The position numbers were made by a program, and so were the translations under genes. 31,430 nt of DNA from a virus, in the IMG/VR virus record IMGVR_UViG_3300031707_004129, positions 1 through 31,430 of that record; one strand, written 5' to 3'. The notes under the pieces were generated by a model. The model saw nothing but the letters and a program-made list of their open reading frames with translations. It was not told where the DNA came from and did not search any database. Of this stretch, positions 23,480 through 30,655 are shown piece after piece; positions within the stretch are counted from its first letter, which is position 1; each line of letters begins with the position of its first letter.

Positions 23480-24100
23480 GTGCCCAACGTCTGCCCCGAT
23501 CCCGGCTTCGAGCAAGTCCCGTCGCTCTGGACGCTCGGGACAAACTGCGTCTGGAACACGGCCCAGATACAGACAGTCGAAGTGTATTCCGGGTCGCGCG
23601 CTCTGATGATTTCGTCCACTAAGATCGGCGTGACAACTCGCTGCGGCTACGCGGAGATCGTCGCGCCCACCGTTCCCGGTTGGTGGTATCGAATCTCGTG
23701 CATGCAGAAAAGCAGTTCGACGATTGGCCGGGGTCGGGCTCTCCTGGTCAATGGAATCACCCGACTTCAGTTTGCTCCTTCGACGGCCGCGTGGAAGTTC
23801 TGGCAGAGCGCGTGGTTTGTGATTCCCGGAGCGACGGCCGTTATACGATGCACCATGCCGACCGGGATCGCCCCGGTCGTCACGACCTACTGGGACGACA
23901 TCGTCCTCGATGCGGAAGAGCCGCTCGACCTCGTCGAGCCATCGTCCCTCTCCGGGCGCGCCGCGGCCGGGGATCCGGAGTCACGAATCGCCGCCCCGAC
24001 GACGCAGGAACGGATCGCGCTCGCCGTCGAGTCCCTCGGAGCGTCCGCGCTCGCGCAGCCCCTGGCCGTCGTGGCGAAACCGTCGAAGTGGAACCCGTAG
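23480..24100 (+). CDS. tail adhesin with carbohydrate-binding (CBM4/9-like) domain
   Basis: 206 residues from GTG 23480 behind GGAGCGGA. The pattern of NVCPDPGFEQ at the start, YSGSRALMI, CGYAEIVAPTVPGWWYRIS and TYWDDIVLDAEEP fits CBM4/9-type jelly rolls, followed by an Ala/Pro-rich tail. Between about 23550 and 23870 base use shifts towards A/T compared with neighbours. Probable binding to a host surface sugar. Confidence 0.68.
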   Translation: MPNVCPDPGFEQVPSLWTLGTNCVWNTAQIQTVEVYSGSRALMISSTKIGVTTRCGYAEIVAPTVPGWWYRISCMQKSSSTIGRGRALLVNGITRLQFAPSTAAWKFWQSAWFVIPGATAVIRCTMPTGIAPVVTTYWDDIVLDAEEPLDLVEPSSLSGRAAAGDPESRIAAPTTQERIALAVESLGASALAQPLAVVAKPSKWNP

Positions 24101-24109
24101 GAGTCGCAG

Positions 24110-24484
24110 ATGCTACTCGTCGACCCGCAGACCTACGACATGACGATCGAGGCCGGCGACCAGGAGAAGATCAAGTTCACGCTCACGGACTCCACCGGCG
24201 CCGCCTACAACGCGACGTCCTGCGCCTTCTCCTTCGTCGCGAAGGCCTCGCTCGACGACGCCATCGGGGCCGCGCTCATCAACGTCTCGACCGGAGCGAA
24301 CCCGACGCAGTGGGACCTCGCACTGGCCAGCACGGGGATCATCGTTCTGACATTCTTGCCGGCGAACACGAACCTGCTCGGAGGCCGTCGGCTCGTCTAC
24401 GGTCTCAAGATGACGGACGCGCTTTCGGCGCCGCACACCCCTCGCGTAGCTACAATGGTCGTCCGAAAGAATCCCGTCGTCTAG
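24110..24484 (+). CDS. baseplate/tail fibre accessory, BppU-N-like
   Basis: 124 residues from ATG 24110 behind GGAGTCG. Pattern YDMTIEAGDQEKIKFTLTDSTGAAYNAT, SFVAKASLDDAIGAALINVSTG and RLVYGLKMTDA is that of small beta-sandwich N-domains of baseplate proteins. In such phages it anchors or decorates tip proteins. Confidence 0.65.
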   Translation: MLLVDPQTYDMTIEAGDQEKIKFTLTDSTGAAYNATSCAFSFVAKASLDDAIGAALINVSTGANPTQWDLALASTGIIVLTFLPANTNLLGGRRLVYGLKMTDALSAPHTPRVATMVVRKNPVV

Positions 24485-24493
24485 GAGGACTCC

Positions 24494-24874
24494 TTGCCGC
24501 TCTCCGCCTTGCTCCTCGCGCTCTGTCTCGTCGGGACCGGAGACGGTCCATCCTGGACGTGGATGTGGGACCGCGTCTCGGACGACGACGTCGTCTCGTA
24601 CCGCGTGGAGATCGCCGCGCGCGTCCCGACGTACTACCCGTGCCTCGGGGAAGACGGAGAGCCGGCTGAGTGCGTGACGTACCCGGCGTGGAGTTCGTTG
24701 TCCTGGAGCGTGGCGGAGACGGTCGAGCAGGAGGCCGAGGTCCCGGACGGCTGGTCCCTCTGCTCGACGTGGGACCGCGACGGCGTCCACGGCGCGACGG
24801 TTCCAGAGGGCCGAGACGCGCTCCTCTACGTCAACGTGCGAGCGGTCGATGCCACCGGGAACGTCAGCAACTAA
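24494..24874 (+). CDS. Fn3-like tail or secreted protein
   Basis: 126 residues from TTG 24494, chosen because GGAGGA lies six bases upstream. A hydrophobic first segment (LSALLLALCLVGTG) looks like a signal peptide or membrane anchor. Then a fibronectin-like beta domain: WTWMWDRVSDDDVVSYRVEI, CSTWDRDG and VRAVDATGNVSN. Four Cys could form disulfides, favouring an exported protein. Role unknown. Confidence 0.6.
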   Translation: MPLSALLLALCLVGTGDGPSWTWMWDRVSDDDVVSYRVEIAARVPTYYPCLGEDGEPAECVTYPAWSSLSWSVAETVEQEAEVPDGWSLCSTWDRDGVHGATVPEGRDALLYVNVRAVDATGNVSN

Positions 24875-24893
24875 GCGGCCGGACGGTCCGGCG

Positions 24894-25025
24894 ATGAAGG
24901 CCTGGAGGAAGTGGGAACGCGCGCGAGAAGCGGAGAAGGACCACGAGGGACGGCTCCGGGCGGAGGCCGCGCGGGAGCAGGCGGAGGCGGAGATGGAGGA
25001 ACGACGGAGGAAGGAGCGGCGATGA
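24894..25025 (+). CDS. tiny charged coiled-coil protein
   Basis: 43 residues from ATG 24894, almost wholly helical with Arg/Glu/Lys/Ala repeats (KWERAREAEKDHEGR) and no membrane segment. It overlaps the endolysin start by four bases (ATGA), suggesting translational coupling. It lacks a ribosome site of textbook strength, so it may be only a leader. Confidence 0.5.
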   Translation: MKAWRKWERAREAEKDHEGRLRAEAAREQAEAEMEERRRKERR

Positions 25026-25504
25026 AGCCGATAGAGACGACCCCGTTCGACGTCGCGCAGAGGTTCATCGGGATCCGGGAACTGCCCGGGGACTTGAATC
25101 ACCCGCTCATCCAGTTCTGGCTGTCCCTCTGTTTCGACGGGAAGCTGGACCTCCCGGACTCCGTCGCGTGGTGCAGCGCCTTCATGCAGTTCCCCTTCTG
25201 GCTACTCGGGCAGCCGAGGTCCAAGAGCGCCCGGGCCCGCTCCTGGCTCAAGGTCGGGAGGGGCGTGGACTTCGACGCGGCCGAGCCCGGGTTCGACGTC
25301 GCGATCCTCTGCCGCGGAGAAGGCAAGCAACCGGGCCCCGAGGTCCTCGACGCTCCGGGTCACGTCGCCCTGTTCGCCGGTTGGGAGGCCGCGACCTCCC
25401 GAGTCCTCGTCGTCGGCGGGAATCAGAACGACGAGGTCAACGTCTCCGCGTTCGACGCCGACCGGGTCATCGGGATCCGGCGGTGCAGTCGGATCCTCTG
25501 GTAG
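25022..25504 (+). CDS. endolysin, NlpC/P60-CHAP-type (TIGR02594-like)
   Basis: 160 residues from ATG 25022, with AGGAAGGAG before the start inside the preceding small frame. Cys51 in SVAWCSAF, His114 in GHVALF and the GGNQND strand fit the cysteine peptidase/amidase family TIGR02594, and PGFDVAIL...G and VIGIRR are also in place. It lacks a separate cell-wall binding domain and signal peptide, so it needs a holin. Breaks peptide links of peptidoglycan at the end of infection. Confidence 0.82.
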   Translation: MKPIETTPFDVAQRFIGIRELPGDLNHPLIQFWLSLCFDGKLDLPDSVAWCSAFMQFPFWLLGQPRSKSARARSWLKVGRGVDFDAAEPGFDVAILCRGEGKQPGPEVLDAPGHVALFAGWEAATSRVLVVGGNQNDEVNVSAFDADRVIGIRRCSRILW

Positions 25505-25512
25505 GAGCGCTC

Positions 25513-25743
25513 GTGTTTCAGACCGTGGACGCCGGGACGATCTTCGCCTTGACCGTCGTCTTCCTCGCCGGCGCCTTCTGGGGCGTGGCGCTGTTCTACC
25601 GCAAGGTCACGAACGACCGGCTCAAGAAGGTGTCGGACGACCAGACCGTGATCCGAGAGACGCTCGTTGACATCCGCGAGCGGGTGGCTACGATAGAAGG
25701 GCACTGTGAACGCATGGACTGTCTCAAGGGAGGTCAACCGTGA
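25513..25743 (+). CDS. small membrane protein, candidate holin or hemolysin XhlA-like
   Basis: 76 residues from GTG 25513 behind TAGGAG. One membrane segment at residues 8-28 (TIFALTVVFLAGAFWGVALFY), then a charged helix (RLKKVSDDQTVIRETLVDIRERVATIEGH). A single N-terminal membrane span with cytoplasmic coil, next to the endolysin, fits a holin or an XhlA-like partner. Stop overlaps the next start. Confidence 0.65.
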   Translation: MFQTVDAGTIFALTVVFLAGAFWGVALFYRKVTNDRLKKVSDDQTVIRETLVDIRERVATIEGHCERMDCLKGGQP

Positions 25744-26213
25744 AGAAGCTCGTCGTCTTGTCCGCGCTCCTGCTCCTCGTCGCCTCGCTCGCGTCCGCGG
25801 AGACGCCGAAGAAGGGCAACGTCATCCTGAGCGCCGGCTGGTCCGTCTCGGCTCCGACGGAGGAGACGGACTCGCGCGTCTCGGCTCCGTTCGTCGGCGT
25901 GGAGGGGTTCGTCTCCGACAACTTCAGCTTGGGGATCTCCCTCTCGCAGGCGAACACGGAGGAGGCCGAGAAGATCTACGCCGTCACGATGGCGCCGCGG
26001 TGGGGGAACTTCTACTTCCCGATCGGGCTCGTCGGCGCGGAGGTCCCGGACCGGACGGCTCCCGTGTGGGGATACACCGGAGGGATCGGCGCCGACTTCT
26101 GGAACGGACCGCACCTCGGGCTCTCCGTGTCCGGTCACTACAACTACCTCCAGAGCACGCAGCTTGACGGGAACTTCTTCGAGGTCCGCGGCGCGCTCCG
26201 GTTCAAGTTCTGA
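25740..26213 (+). CDS. outer-membrane beta-barrel-like protein with signal peptide
   Basis: 157 residues from GTG 25740 (GTGA overlap). Residues 1-20 are a clear Sec signal (MKKLVVLSALLLLVASLASA then ETPKK). The mature part is alternating aromatic/polar beta strands (FVGVEGFVSDNFSLGISLS, FYFPIGLVGAEVP, LSVSGHYNYLQS) and ends with FEVRGALRFKF; a C-terminal Phe is the Bam-recognition mark of outer-membrane barrels. Size fits an eight-strand barrel such as OmpX or lambda Lom. It points to a diderm host and may change the host surface. Confidence 0.75.
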   Translation: MKKLVVLSALLLLVASLASAETPKKGNVILSAGWSVSAPTEETDSRVSAPFVGVEGFVSDNFSLGISLSQANTEEAEKIYAVTMAPRWGNFYFPIGLVGAEVPDRTAPVWGYTGGIGADFWNGPHLGLSVSGHYNYLQSTQLDGNFFEVRGALRFKF

Positions 26214-26243
26214 TCGGCGGAGTTCCCGCCGGAAGGAGATCCC

Positions 26244-26513
26244 GTGTTGAAGTTCCTGCTCGGAGTCCTGAGCTTGACGCCGCTCGCCGGCTACCGCCGC
26301 GGGATCGGAGTGGCGGCGCTCGCCGCCTCGGCGCTGATGCGGCACGTCGTCTGCGACCCGACGCTCGGCGCGTCCGTCCCGTTCCTGGCGACGACCTGCT
26401 CCGCGGTCCCCGCGTTCGTCTTGACGGTCCTCGACGTCCTCGGCGGCTGGTCCGGCATCGCCGGAGTCACCGCGGCCTCCGCCGCCAGGAAGAAGGCCCC
26501 GCCGGCGCCGTAG
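26244..26513 (+). CDS. small membrane protein, possible holin
   Basis: 89 residues from GTG 26244 behind GGAAGGAG. Two or three hydrophobic segments (FLLGVLSLTPLAGY, GVAALAASALM, FVLTVLDVLGGWSGIAGV) and a Lys-rich C-terminus (ARKKAPPAP) match the plan of small phage holins. It could act with or instead of the candidate at 25513. Confidence 0.6.
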   Translation: MLKFLLGVLSLTPLAGYRRGIGVAALAASALMRHVVCDPTLGASVPFLATTCSAVPAFVLTVLDVLGGWSGIAGVTAASAARKKAPPAP

Positions 26514-26570
26514 CTCCGGACCTCCTCCGCCCTCGGCCCCGGCGTCCTCGGTCCCGCCGGCGGTCGACCT

Positions 26571-26613
26571 GGACCGGCCGGCCCCGGGAGAGATCCCCGG
26601 CCGGCCCGGTTCC
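26571..26613 (+). terminator. GC-rich hairpin after the lysis/envelope block
   Basis: Arms beginning GGACCGGCCGG and ending CGGTTCC pair imperfectly through repeated CCGG units around AGAGAT, and an outer ACCTGGA (26567-26573)/TCCAGGT (26623-26629) pair extends the stem. No U-run follows, so a factor-dependent stop or stability element is more likely than a simple intrinsic terminator. Confidence 0.45.
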
Positions 26614-26715
26614 GGCCCCTCCTCCAGGTCCGGATCCGGCAAGGCCTACACCTTGACCGCCCCGAGATCGTCGTTCCCCGGCTGTCCTACCGTCGCCCCC
26701 CGCCGATACCGTGAC

Positions 26716-26734
26716 GGAGCCGTTTAACGGCTCC
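26716..26734. promoter_or_regulatory. 19-bp perfect palindrome
   Basis: GGAGCCGTTTAACGGCTCC is symmetrical with 9-bp arms around a central T. It lies in the non-coding control region and could be an operator for a dimeric repressor, or a short hairpin in RNA. Confidence 0.45.
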
Positions 26735-26900
26735 AGGACGGGCGATCACCGTCCCGAGCCCCTGACACCGGCCCGGGCCCCTTCTCTCGGCTCCGGCTCG
26801 CCGCTGCCCGGGGCGGGCCCTCCAGGGGTCCCCGTCATCTTTCCGCCGGGGCCCGAAAAGGGCCCTGCCGATTTTCCCTCCTGGACGCTGGCGCCCGGGG

Positions 26901-26916
26901 ATATACGGCCGTATAT
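26901..26916. promoter_or_regulatory. 16-bp palindrome, copy 1 (operator or 5'-leader element)
   Basis: ATATACGGCCGTATAT is a perfect palindrome in very GC-rich surroundings, ending 40 bases before ATG 26957. An identical copy lies at 27578-27593. TATATT at 26912-26917 could double as a -10, but no good -35 is seen. Confidence 0.6.
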
Positions 26917-26956
26917 TCCCTCCCGGTATGAGGTTACGCCAACGAGGAGGACCCCG

Positions 26957-27160
26957 ATGACCGCTCTCCGCTGCCCGTACCTGCACCCGTGGCTGGTCCC
27001 GCTCTCCGCGGACTTCCGGCACTCGCGCTGCCCGACCTGTGACCTGATGGACGTGGACGAGGCGCGGAAGCTCCTCGCCGAGCGCGTCGAGGACGGGCTC
27101 CACTTCTCCGCTGAGATGGGCGCGGCCGTCCCGGACCTGGAACTCCGGAAGGCCGCCTAA
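26957..27160 (+). CDS. small zinc-finger-like protein, unknown
   Basis: 67 residues from ATG 26957 behind GAGGAGGACC; the longer frame from 26711 runs through the non-coding palindromes and is unlikely. It has C6 (RCPYLHPWL), then HSRCPTCDL, so Cys/His ligands for a metal are available, then a helix (VDEARKLLAERVED). First gene of the early-type block, possibly a regulator. Confidence 0.65.
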   Translation: MTALRCPYLHPWLVPLSADFRHSRCPTCDLMDVDEARKLLAERVEDGLHFSAEMGAAVPDLELRKAA

Positions 27161-27196
27161 CGAACTGACGCCTCCGGCGCGGAAGGAGGACTGACC

Positions 27197-27547
27197 GTGG
27201 AGATCATCTACGTCGGGGTCCGGCGGACGCCTGGAGGCGAGCCGGCCGTCTTCGTCGAGAGCAGGGAAGGGCAGACCGTCTCCTCCGTGGTCCTGGACCC
27301 GGGCCCGAGCCGGCGCCTGTACGACCACTCGCCGGACGGGTTCGAGTGGGGTTACGGCGGGAGCGGGCCGGCGCAACTGGCGCTCGGCATCCTCCTGGAC
27401 GCGGGGCTCCGGAGCGGGGACCGCTTCACGCGGGCCGGAGAACGGGCCCTCCGGTTCCATCAGGAGTTCAAGCGCCTGTACGTCTCCAGCTTCGCCGCGG
27501 AGGGGTTCCGCCTCCGGCTCCAGGACGTCGTCCAGTTCCTTCATTGA
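27197..27547 (+). CDS. DUF6166-like protein
   Basis: 116 residues from GTG 27197 behind GGAAGGAGGA. The core segment YDHSPDGFEWGYGGSGPAQLALGILLDAG is a hallmark of DUF6166 proteins, found in phages and mobile elements; the C-terminal FHQEFKRLYVSSF helix is also usual. Function is unknown in the family. Confidence 0.78.
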   Translation: MEIIYVGVRRTPGGEPAVFVESREGQTVSSVVLDPGPSRRLYDHSPDGFEWGYGGSGPAQLALGILLDAGLRSGDRFTRAGERALRFHQEFKRLYVSSFAAEGFRLRLQDVVQFLH

Positions 27548-27577
27548 CCGATGGACACCGGGGCCCCGGCGGGCGTA

Positions 27578-27593
27578 ATATACGGCCGTATAT
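27578..27593. promoter_or_regulatory. 16-bp palindrome, copy 2 (operator or 5'-leader element)
   Basis: Identical to 26901-26916. It ends 35 bases before GTG 27629, nearly the same distance as copy 1 to its gene, so a common control by one DNA-binding protein or an RNA element is likely. Confidence 0.6.
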
Positions 27594-27628
27594 CCCGGCG
27601 CGGAGAGCCCGGAGAGGAGGTGGGGACC

Positions 27629-27841
27629 GTGAGGGCGAGCAGAGGTCCGAAGCGCAAACACCGGACGGCGGAGCAGGCGCTCGACGCCCTCCGTCAGTCC
27701 CGGAGGAGGTACGAGGAGACGGAGGCCGGGAAGAAGCGGAGGAAGGACTGGGTCCAGGTCAACCGAGAGAGGATCAACGCCTACAAGCGAGCGTGGAGGA
27801 AGGCCCGGGCGTCCGGGTCCGACGTCGCGCGCAGCGCGTAG
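27629..27841 (+). CDS. small basic protein, unknown
   Basis: 70 residues from GTG 27629, chosen over ATG 27551 because GGAGAGGAGG lies just upstream and the longer form would translate the palindrome. It is Lys/Arg-rich (RGPKRKHRTAEQ, KKRRKDWVQVNRERINAYKRAWRKAR), helical and probably nucleic-acid-binding. No named family. Confidence 0.65.
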   Translation: MRASRGPKRKHRTAEQALDALRQSRRRYEETEAGKKRRKDWVQVNRERINAYKRAWRKARASGSDVARSA

Positions 27842-27857
27842 CAGAAGGAGGACCGAG

Positions 27858-28940
27858 ATGAAAGAGGAGAAGAAGGAGGCGCCGCCGGCCGCCGTGGCTC
27901 CGGTTCCCGCGACGACGGCGCTCGCGCCGATCCCGCCTCACGTCGACGAGGAGGACCGGCTCGCGCGGTGGGCGGCCGAGGAGAACCTCGCGCGGATGGC
28001 GGTCGTCGACCCGGAGAAGGTCGAGCGGGCCCTCGTCGCGCTCGCCAAAGTGATGAAGACGATGAGGGAGATCGCGATCCAGGACACCGCGGGAATCGAC
28101 TGGACGCTCTACCGGGACGCGGACGGCCGCGAGGTCGCCGTCATGCGGGACAGCGGCGCGGTCAAGGCGCGCAAGTGGCTCGGGATCTCCATCACCGGCC
28201 ACCGGCCGCCCGACGGCTCCGGCGCGGAGGGCCCGCGCGTTTACCTGGAGACCGTGGACGAGGGCGGCGGGAAGTCCAAGAAGGTCCAGGTCGTCGACGG
28301 GATCGCCGACGGCTACTGCGCGCGGACCGGAGAGCGCATCGAGGCGCTCTACTTCGCCGTCCGGAACGAGCCGAAGGAGTTCACCGGACGGAAGCACCCC
28401 GTCACGAAGCTCTCGAACCTCACGGACCTGCTCTCGACCTGGAGGACCGGCATGGACGCGAAGGTCGTCCGGATCCTCGGCGGGATCCGGAAGGTCCCGA
28501 AGGAGGACCTCCGCGGCTACGGCGTGGACGTCTCCAAGTGTTACCTCGGCCACGGCTACGGCGCCGGCGCAGACCGCGCGGCCGCCGGCGCGGCGGTCGG
28601 GGAACTCGGGGACCGGATCCACGCCCTGCGCCAGTCCGTCATCCGGAGGACCGGCGGAGACCTGGACAAGGGGAAGAAGCTCGTCAAGCAGATCACGTCC
28701 TCCCCGCCCTCCAAGAAGAACCCGAAGGGGTTCCCCGGCTTCGAGTCCCTGGACCGCCTCACGCTCGGCTGGCAGGTGGACAACGCCTGGAGCAACCTCA
28801 AGGCGCACCCGCAGTACGGCAACCGCGCGCTCGGCTGGCCGGAGGACGTCGAGAACGCGCCCGAGAACGGGAAGAACATCGGGGACGAGAACGTCACGCC
28901 GCCCGAGAACGGGGCGCGCGAGCCGGGAGAGGAGCCCTGA
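27858..28940 (+). CDS. unassigned protein of the recombination block, possible single-strand annealing protein
   Basis: 360 residues from ATG 27858 behind AGAAGGAGGACC. An Ala/Pro-rich start, a central alpha/beta part (WTLYRDADGREVAVM, ARKWLGISITGHRPP, YFAVRNEPKEF) and LSNLTDLLSTWRTGMDAKVVRILGGIRKVPKEDL, then a disordered Asn/Glu-rich end. Its size and place before a Cas4-like exonuclease fit the annealing partner in phage recombination pairs, but I see no signature of RecT, Erf or Sak and name no family. Next gene starts in its stop (TGATG). Confidence 0.6.
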   Translation: MKEEKKEAPPAAVAPVPATTALAPIPPHVDEEDRLARWAAEENLARMAVVDPEKVERALVALAKVMKTMREIAIQDTAGIDWTLYRDADGREVAVMRDSGAVKARKWLGISITGHRPPDGSGAEGPRVYLETVDEGGGKSKKVQVVDGIADGYCARTGERIEALYFAVRNEPKEFTGRKHPVTKLSNLTDLLSTWRTGMDAKVVRILGGIRKVPKEDLRGYGVDVSKCYLGHGYGAGADRAAAGAAVGELGDRIHALRQSVIRRTGGDLDKGKKLVKQITSSPPSKKNPKGFPGFESLDRLTLGWQVDNAWSNLKAHPQYGNRALGWPEDVENAPENGKNIGDENVTPPENGAREPGEEP

Positions 28941-29281
28941 TGGCGAGGACCATCCGGACCTATTACGTCGAGGGAACCTCCGGCAAGGAGGCCCGCGCCA
29001 TGGTGGAACTGGACGACAAGGACCTCCGGACGCTCGACGTCCTGGAGCCGGGGTGGTCTCCTTCGGGCGCGTTCAAGAAGGATCCCGGGGAGGCCTTGAC
29101 GAAGCTCTGCGACCACAACCTCAAGGCGGCCGTCCGCGTGGTCCTGGAGGCCGGCCTCGTCGAGATCTGCCGCACCGCCCTGGACCGCGTCCAGGAGTGG
29201 AGCAAGGCGGCGCGGACCGTCCGGAAGGCGCCGCTCGGGATCTGGACGGCCGAGCCGGAGAAGGAGGAAGAAGCGGACTGA
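28940..29281 (+). CDS. small protein of the recombination block, unknown
   Basis: 113 residues from ATG 28940, sharing a base with the previous stop. A short beta start (RTIRTYYVEGTSG), then helices (DPGEALTKLCDHNLKAAVRVVLEAGLVEI) and an acidic end (PEKEEEAD). Translation coupling suggests a partner of the preceding protein. Confidence 0.65.
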   Translation: MARTIRTYYVEGTSGKEARAMVELDDKDLRTLDVLEPGWSPSGAFKKDPGEALTKLCDHNLKAAVRVVLEAGLVEICRTALDRVQEWSKAARTVRKAPLGIWTAEPEKEEEAD

Positions 29282-29287
29282 GGACCT

Positions 29288-29345
29288 CCCCGGCGGGAGG
29301 GCACGGGGAACGGGCCCGCCGGGGCCTCCTTGTCCCGTTCCCCGT
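29288..29345 (+). promoter_or_regulatory. interleaved inverted repeats, possible attenuator or pseudoknot
   Basis: Four segments in order A-B-A'-B': A 29288-29297 (CCCCGGCGGG) pairs perfectly with A' 29315-29324; B 29303-29314 pairs perfectly over 12 bp with B' 29334-29345, followed by TT. A/A' and B/B' interlock, so they give alternative hairpins or an H-type pseudoknot between two genes of the recombination block. Confidence 0.5.
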
Positions 29346-29363
29346 TTCAACGGAGGACCGAGA

Positions 29364-30359
29364 ATGGAACACGCGTTGACGAAAGAGTTCGACCGGAGAC
29401 GCGCGGAACACTTCCGGCGCGAGGTCGAGAAGCGAGAGAGCAGGGAGAGGAACCGCGCCACCGAACGGAACCCCATCGCGAGCAACATCAACCGGGCCTG
29501 CGTCCGGGAGATGGTCCTCGCCATGAAGCACCCGGTCGAAAAGATCGTCCGGGACCCCGACCGCCTGGAGCGGTTCGAGGACGCCGTCGAGGTCGCCAAG
29601 CGGACCCGGCGGGAACTGGAGGACCTCGGCTTCGAGGTCACGGACGTGGAGACCGCCATCCCTCCGGTCCGCGGCCGGACGGGACAGATCGTCCTCACCG
29701 GCATCGTCGACTTCGTCGTCCGCCTGGACGGGAAGCGCTACGCCGTGGAGGTCAAGTCCCCGCACCCGCTCGTCTTCGAGCGCGTCGAGACGCTCGAAGA
29801 TCTGGACCGCTGGTGGTGGACGCGGAAGTGGGTCGACCAGATCATCGCCTACCTCTACGCCAACAACCTAGAGGAAGGGTTCCTCCTCATCGTGGCGCTC
29901 GGCGCGAAGAAGTGGATCCACGTCGACCTCAACGACGCCGCGCTCCTGGAGCGGGCCGAGTCGGCGCTCCAACTCGTCGAGAAGGCCGCCGACGCCCACC
30001 GCAGCGGCTACCTCCCCGGCTTCGCGAAGGACCCGGACGACTGCCGTTCCTGCTGGGCGTTCGGAACGGTCTGTCAACCCCCGATCGAGGAGCAGGCCGC
30101 TGGCGTCCTGGACGACGAGGAGTTCTATGCGATCGCGCTGCGTGCCGAGGAGATCAAGCCCTACCATTCCGAGTACGAGGCGCTGTGGAAGAGGATCCGG
30201 GAAGTGGTCAAGGCGACCGGACTCCCGCGGGTGCTGTGCCGGGACGTGGCCTTCAGCGTGGCCGAGAAGCCCGTCAAGGAGTATACGGTCAAAGCGCGCG
30301 TCGATCGGATCGTGAAGATGTTCCGGGTCGGAAAGAAGGAAGAGGAGGGCGCGGCTTGA
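29364..30359 (+). CDS. Cas4/RecB-like PD-(D/E)XK nuclease with Fe-S cluster ligands
   Basis: 331 residues from ATG 29364 behind GGAGGACC. Active-site set: Asp116 in TGIVDFVV, Glu129-Val-Lys131 in YAVEVKSP, and Gln159-I-I-A-Tyr163. Cys46, Cys227, Cys230 and Cys237 have the spacing of Cas4- and AddB-type 4Fe-4S ligands, one before the nuclease core and three after. A phage Cas4-like protein usually acts as an exonuclease that makes single-stranded ends for recombination; no Cas genes or CRISPR are near. It overlaps the next start by four bases (TTGA). Confidence 0.85.
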   Translation: MEHALTKEFDRRRAEHFRREVEKRESRERNRATERNPIASNINRACVREMVLAMKHPVEKIVRDPDRLERFEDAVEVAKRTRRELEDLGFEVTDVETAIPPVRGRTGQIVLTGIVDFVVRLDGKRYAVEVKSPHPLVFERVETLEDLDRWWWTRKWVDQIIAYLYANNLEEGFLLIVALGAKKWIHVDLNDAALLERAESALQLVEKAADAHRSGYLPGFAKDPDDCRSCWAFGTVCQPPIEEQAAGVLDDEEFYAIALRAEEIKPYHSEYEALWKRIREVVKATGLPRVLCRDVAFSVAEKPVKEYTVKARVDRIVKMFRVGKKEEEGAA

Positions 30360-30655
30360 AACCTGGGGAAGCGATCACCGATCGACCCAGCAAGTCCGAC
30401 ACGGAGCAGATGGAGCGGGAGAGCCGCATCTCTCGCTCGATCTCTACCTGGTCTGCCAGCAGAACTTTCGTCGTTCCGGGCTTTGGCAACCACTCTTGCA
30501 CCTGGGCCCTTTGCCACTTCCTCAGGAACGACTACGGCAACGAAACTCTGGGCCCGGCCAAGCCGGTCATCGAGTGCCGGCACGGCCTGACGGTCCGAAT
30601 ATCGATCGATCGGGCGCAGCAACTGTATGAGCTTGCCACCAAGGAGGACCGATGA
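30356..30655 (+). CDS. unknown protein in lower-GC stretch
   Basis: 99 residues from TTG 30356 (TTGA overlap with the nuclease stop); ATG 30410 region gives a shorter alternative. Contains CTWALCHFLRND and CRHGLTV, so Cys/His are available for metal binding. Base use from here to the window end is less GC-rich than upstream, hinting at a different origin. No family recognised. Confidence 0.55.
   Translation: MKPGEAITDRPSKSDTEQMERESRISRSISTWSASRTFVVPGFGNHSCTWALCHFLRNDYGNETLGPAKPVIECRHGLTVRISIDRAQQLYELATKEDR

Larger units (their letters stand above)
26514..26956. other. non-coding structured control region
   Basis: 443 bases between the late gene block and the next gene. I see no credible gene: frames crossing it are Pro/Gly/Arg-rich shadows. 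It holds a long GC-rich hairpin, a 19-bp palindrome, a small hairpin GGACGG/CCGTCC (26736-26754), a GGGCCC-GAAAA-GGGCCC hairpin followed by TGCCGATTTT (about 26852-26877, a weak terminator), and a 16-bp palindrome. It probably ends the late transcripts and starts the next operon. Confidence 0.65.

Noticed and set aside
24894-25025. Spanin (Rz-like) call for the tiny charged gene
   Set aside because: There is no signal peptide, lipobox or membrane segment, so it cannot span the envelope on its own.
26711-26956. Longer form of the zinc-finger-like gene from 26711
   Set aside because: It translates hairpins and the 16-bp palindrome into Pro/Gly-rich residues and lacks a ribosome site; ATG 26957 has one.
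25734-27661. Large minus-strand open frames opposite the lysis and early genes
   Set aside because: They are long only because of the high GC content; composition is Arg/Gly/Pro/Asp-rich without domains or ribosome sites.
29364-30359. Part of a CRISPR-Cas system because of the Cas4-like protein
   Set aside because: No repeats with regular spacers and no cas1, cas2 or effector genes are seen; phage Cas4-like nucleases commonly stand alone.
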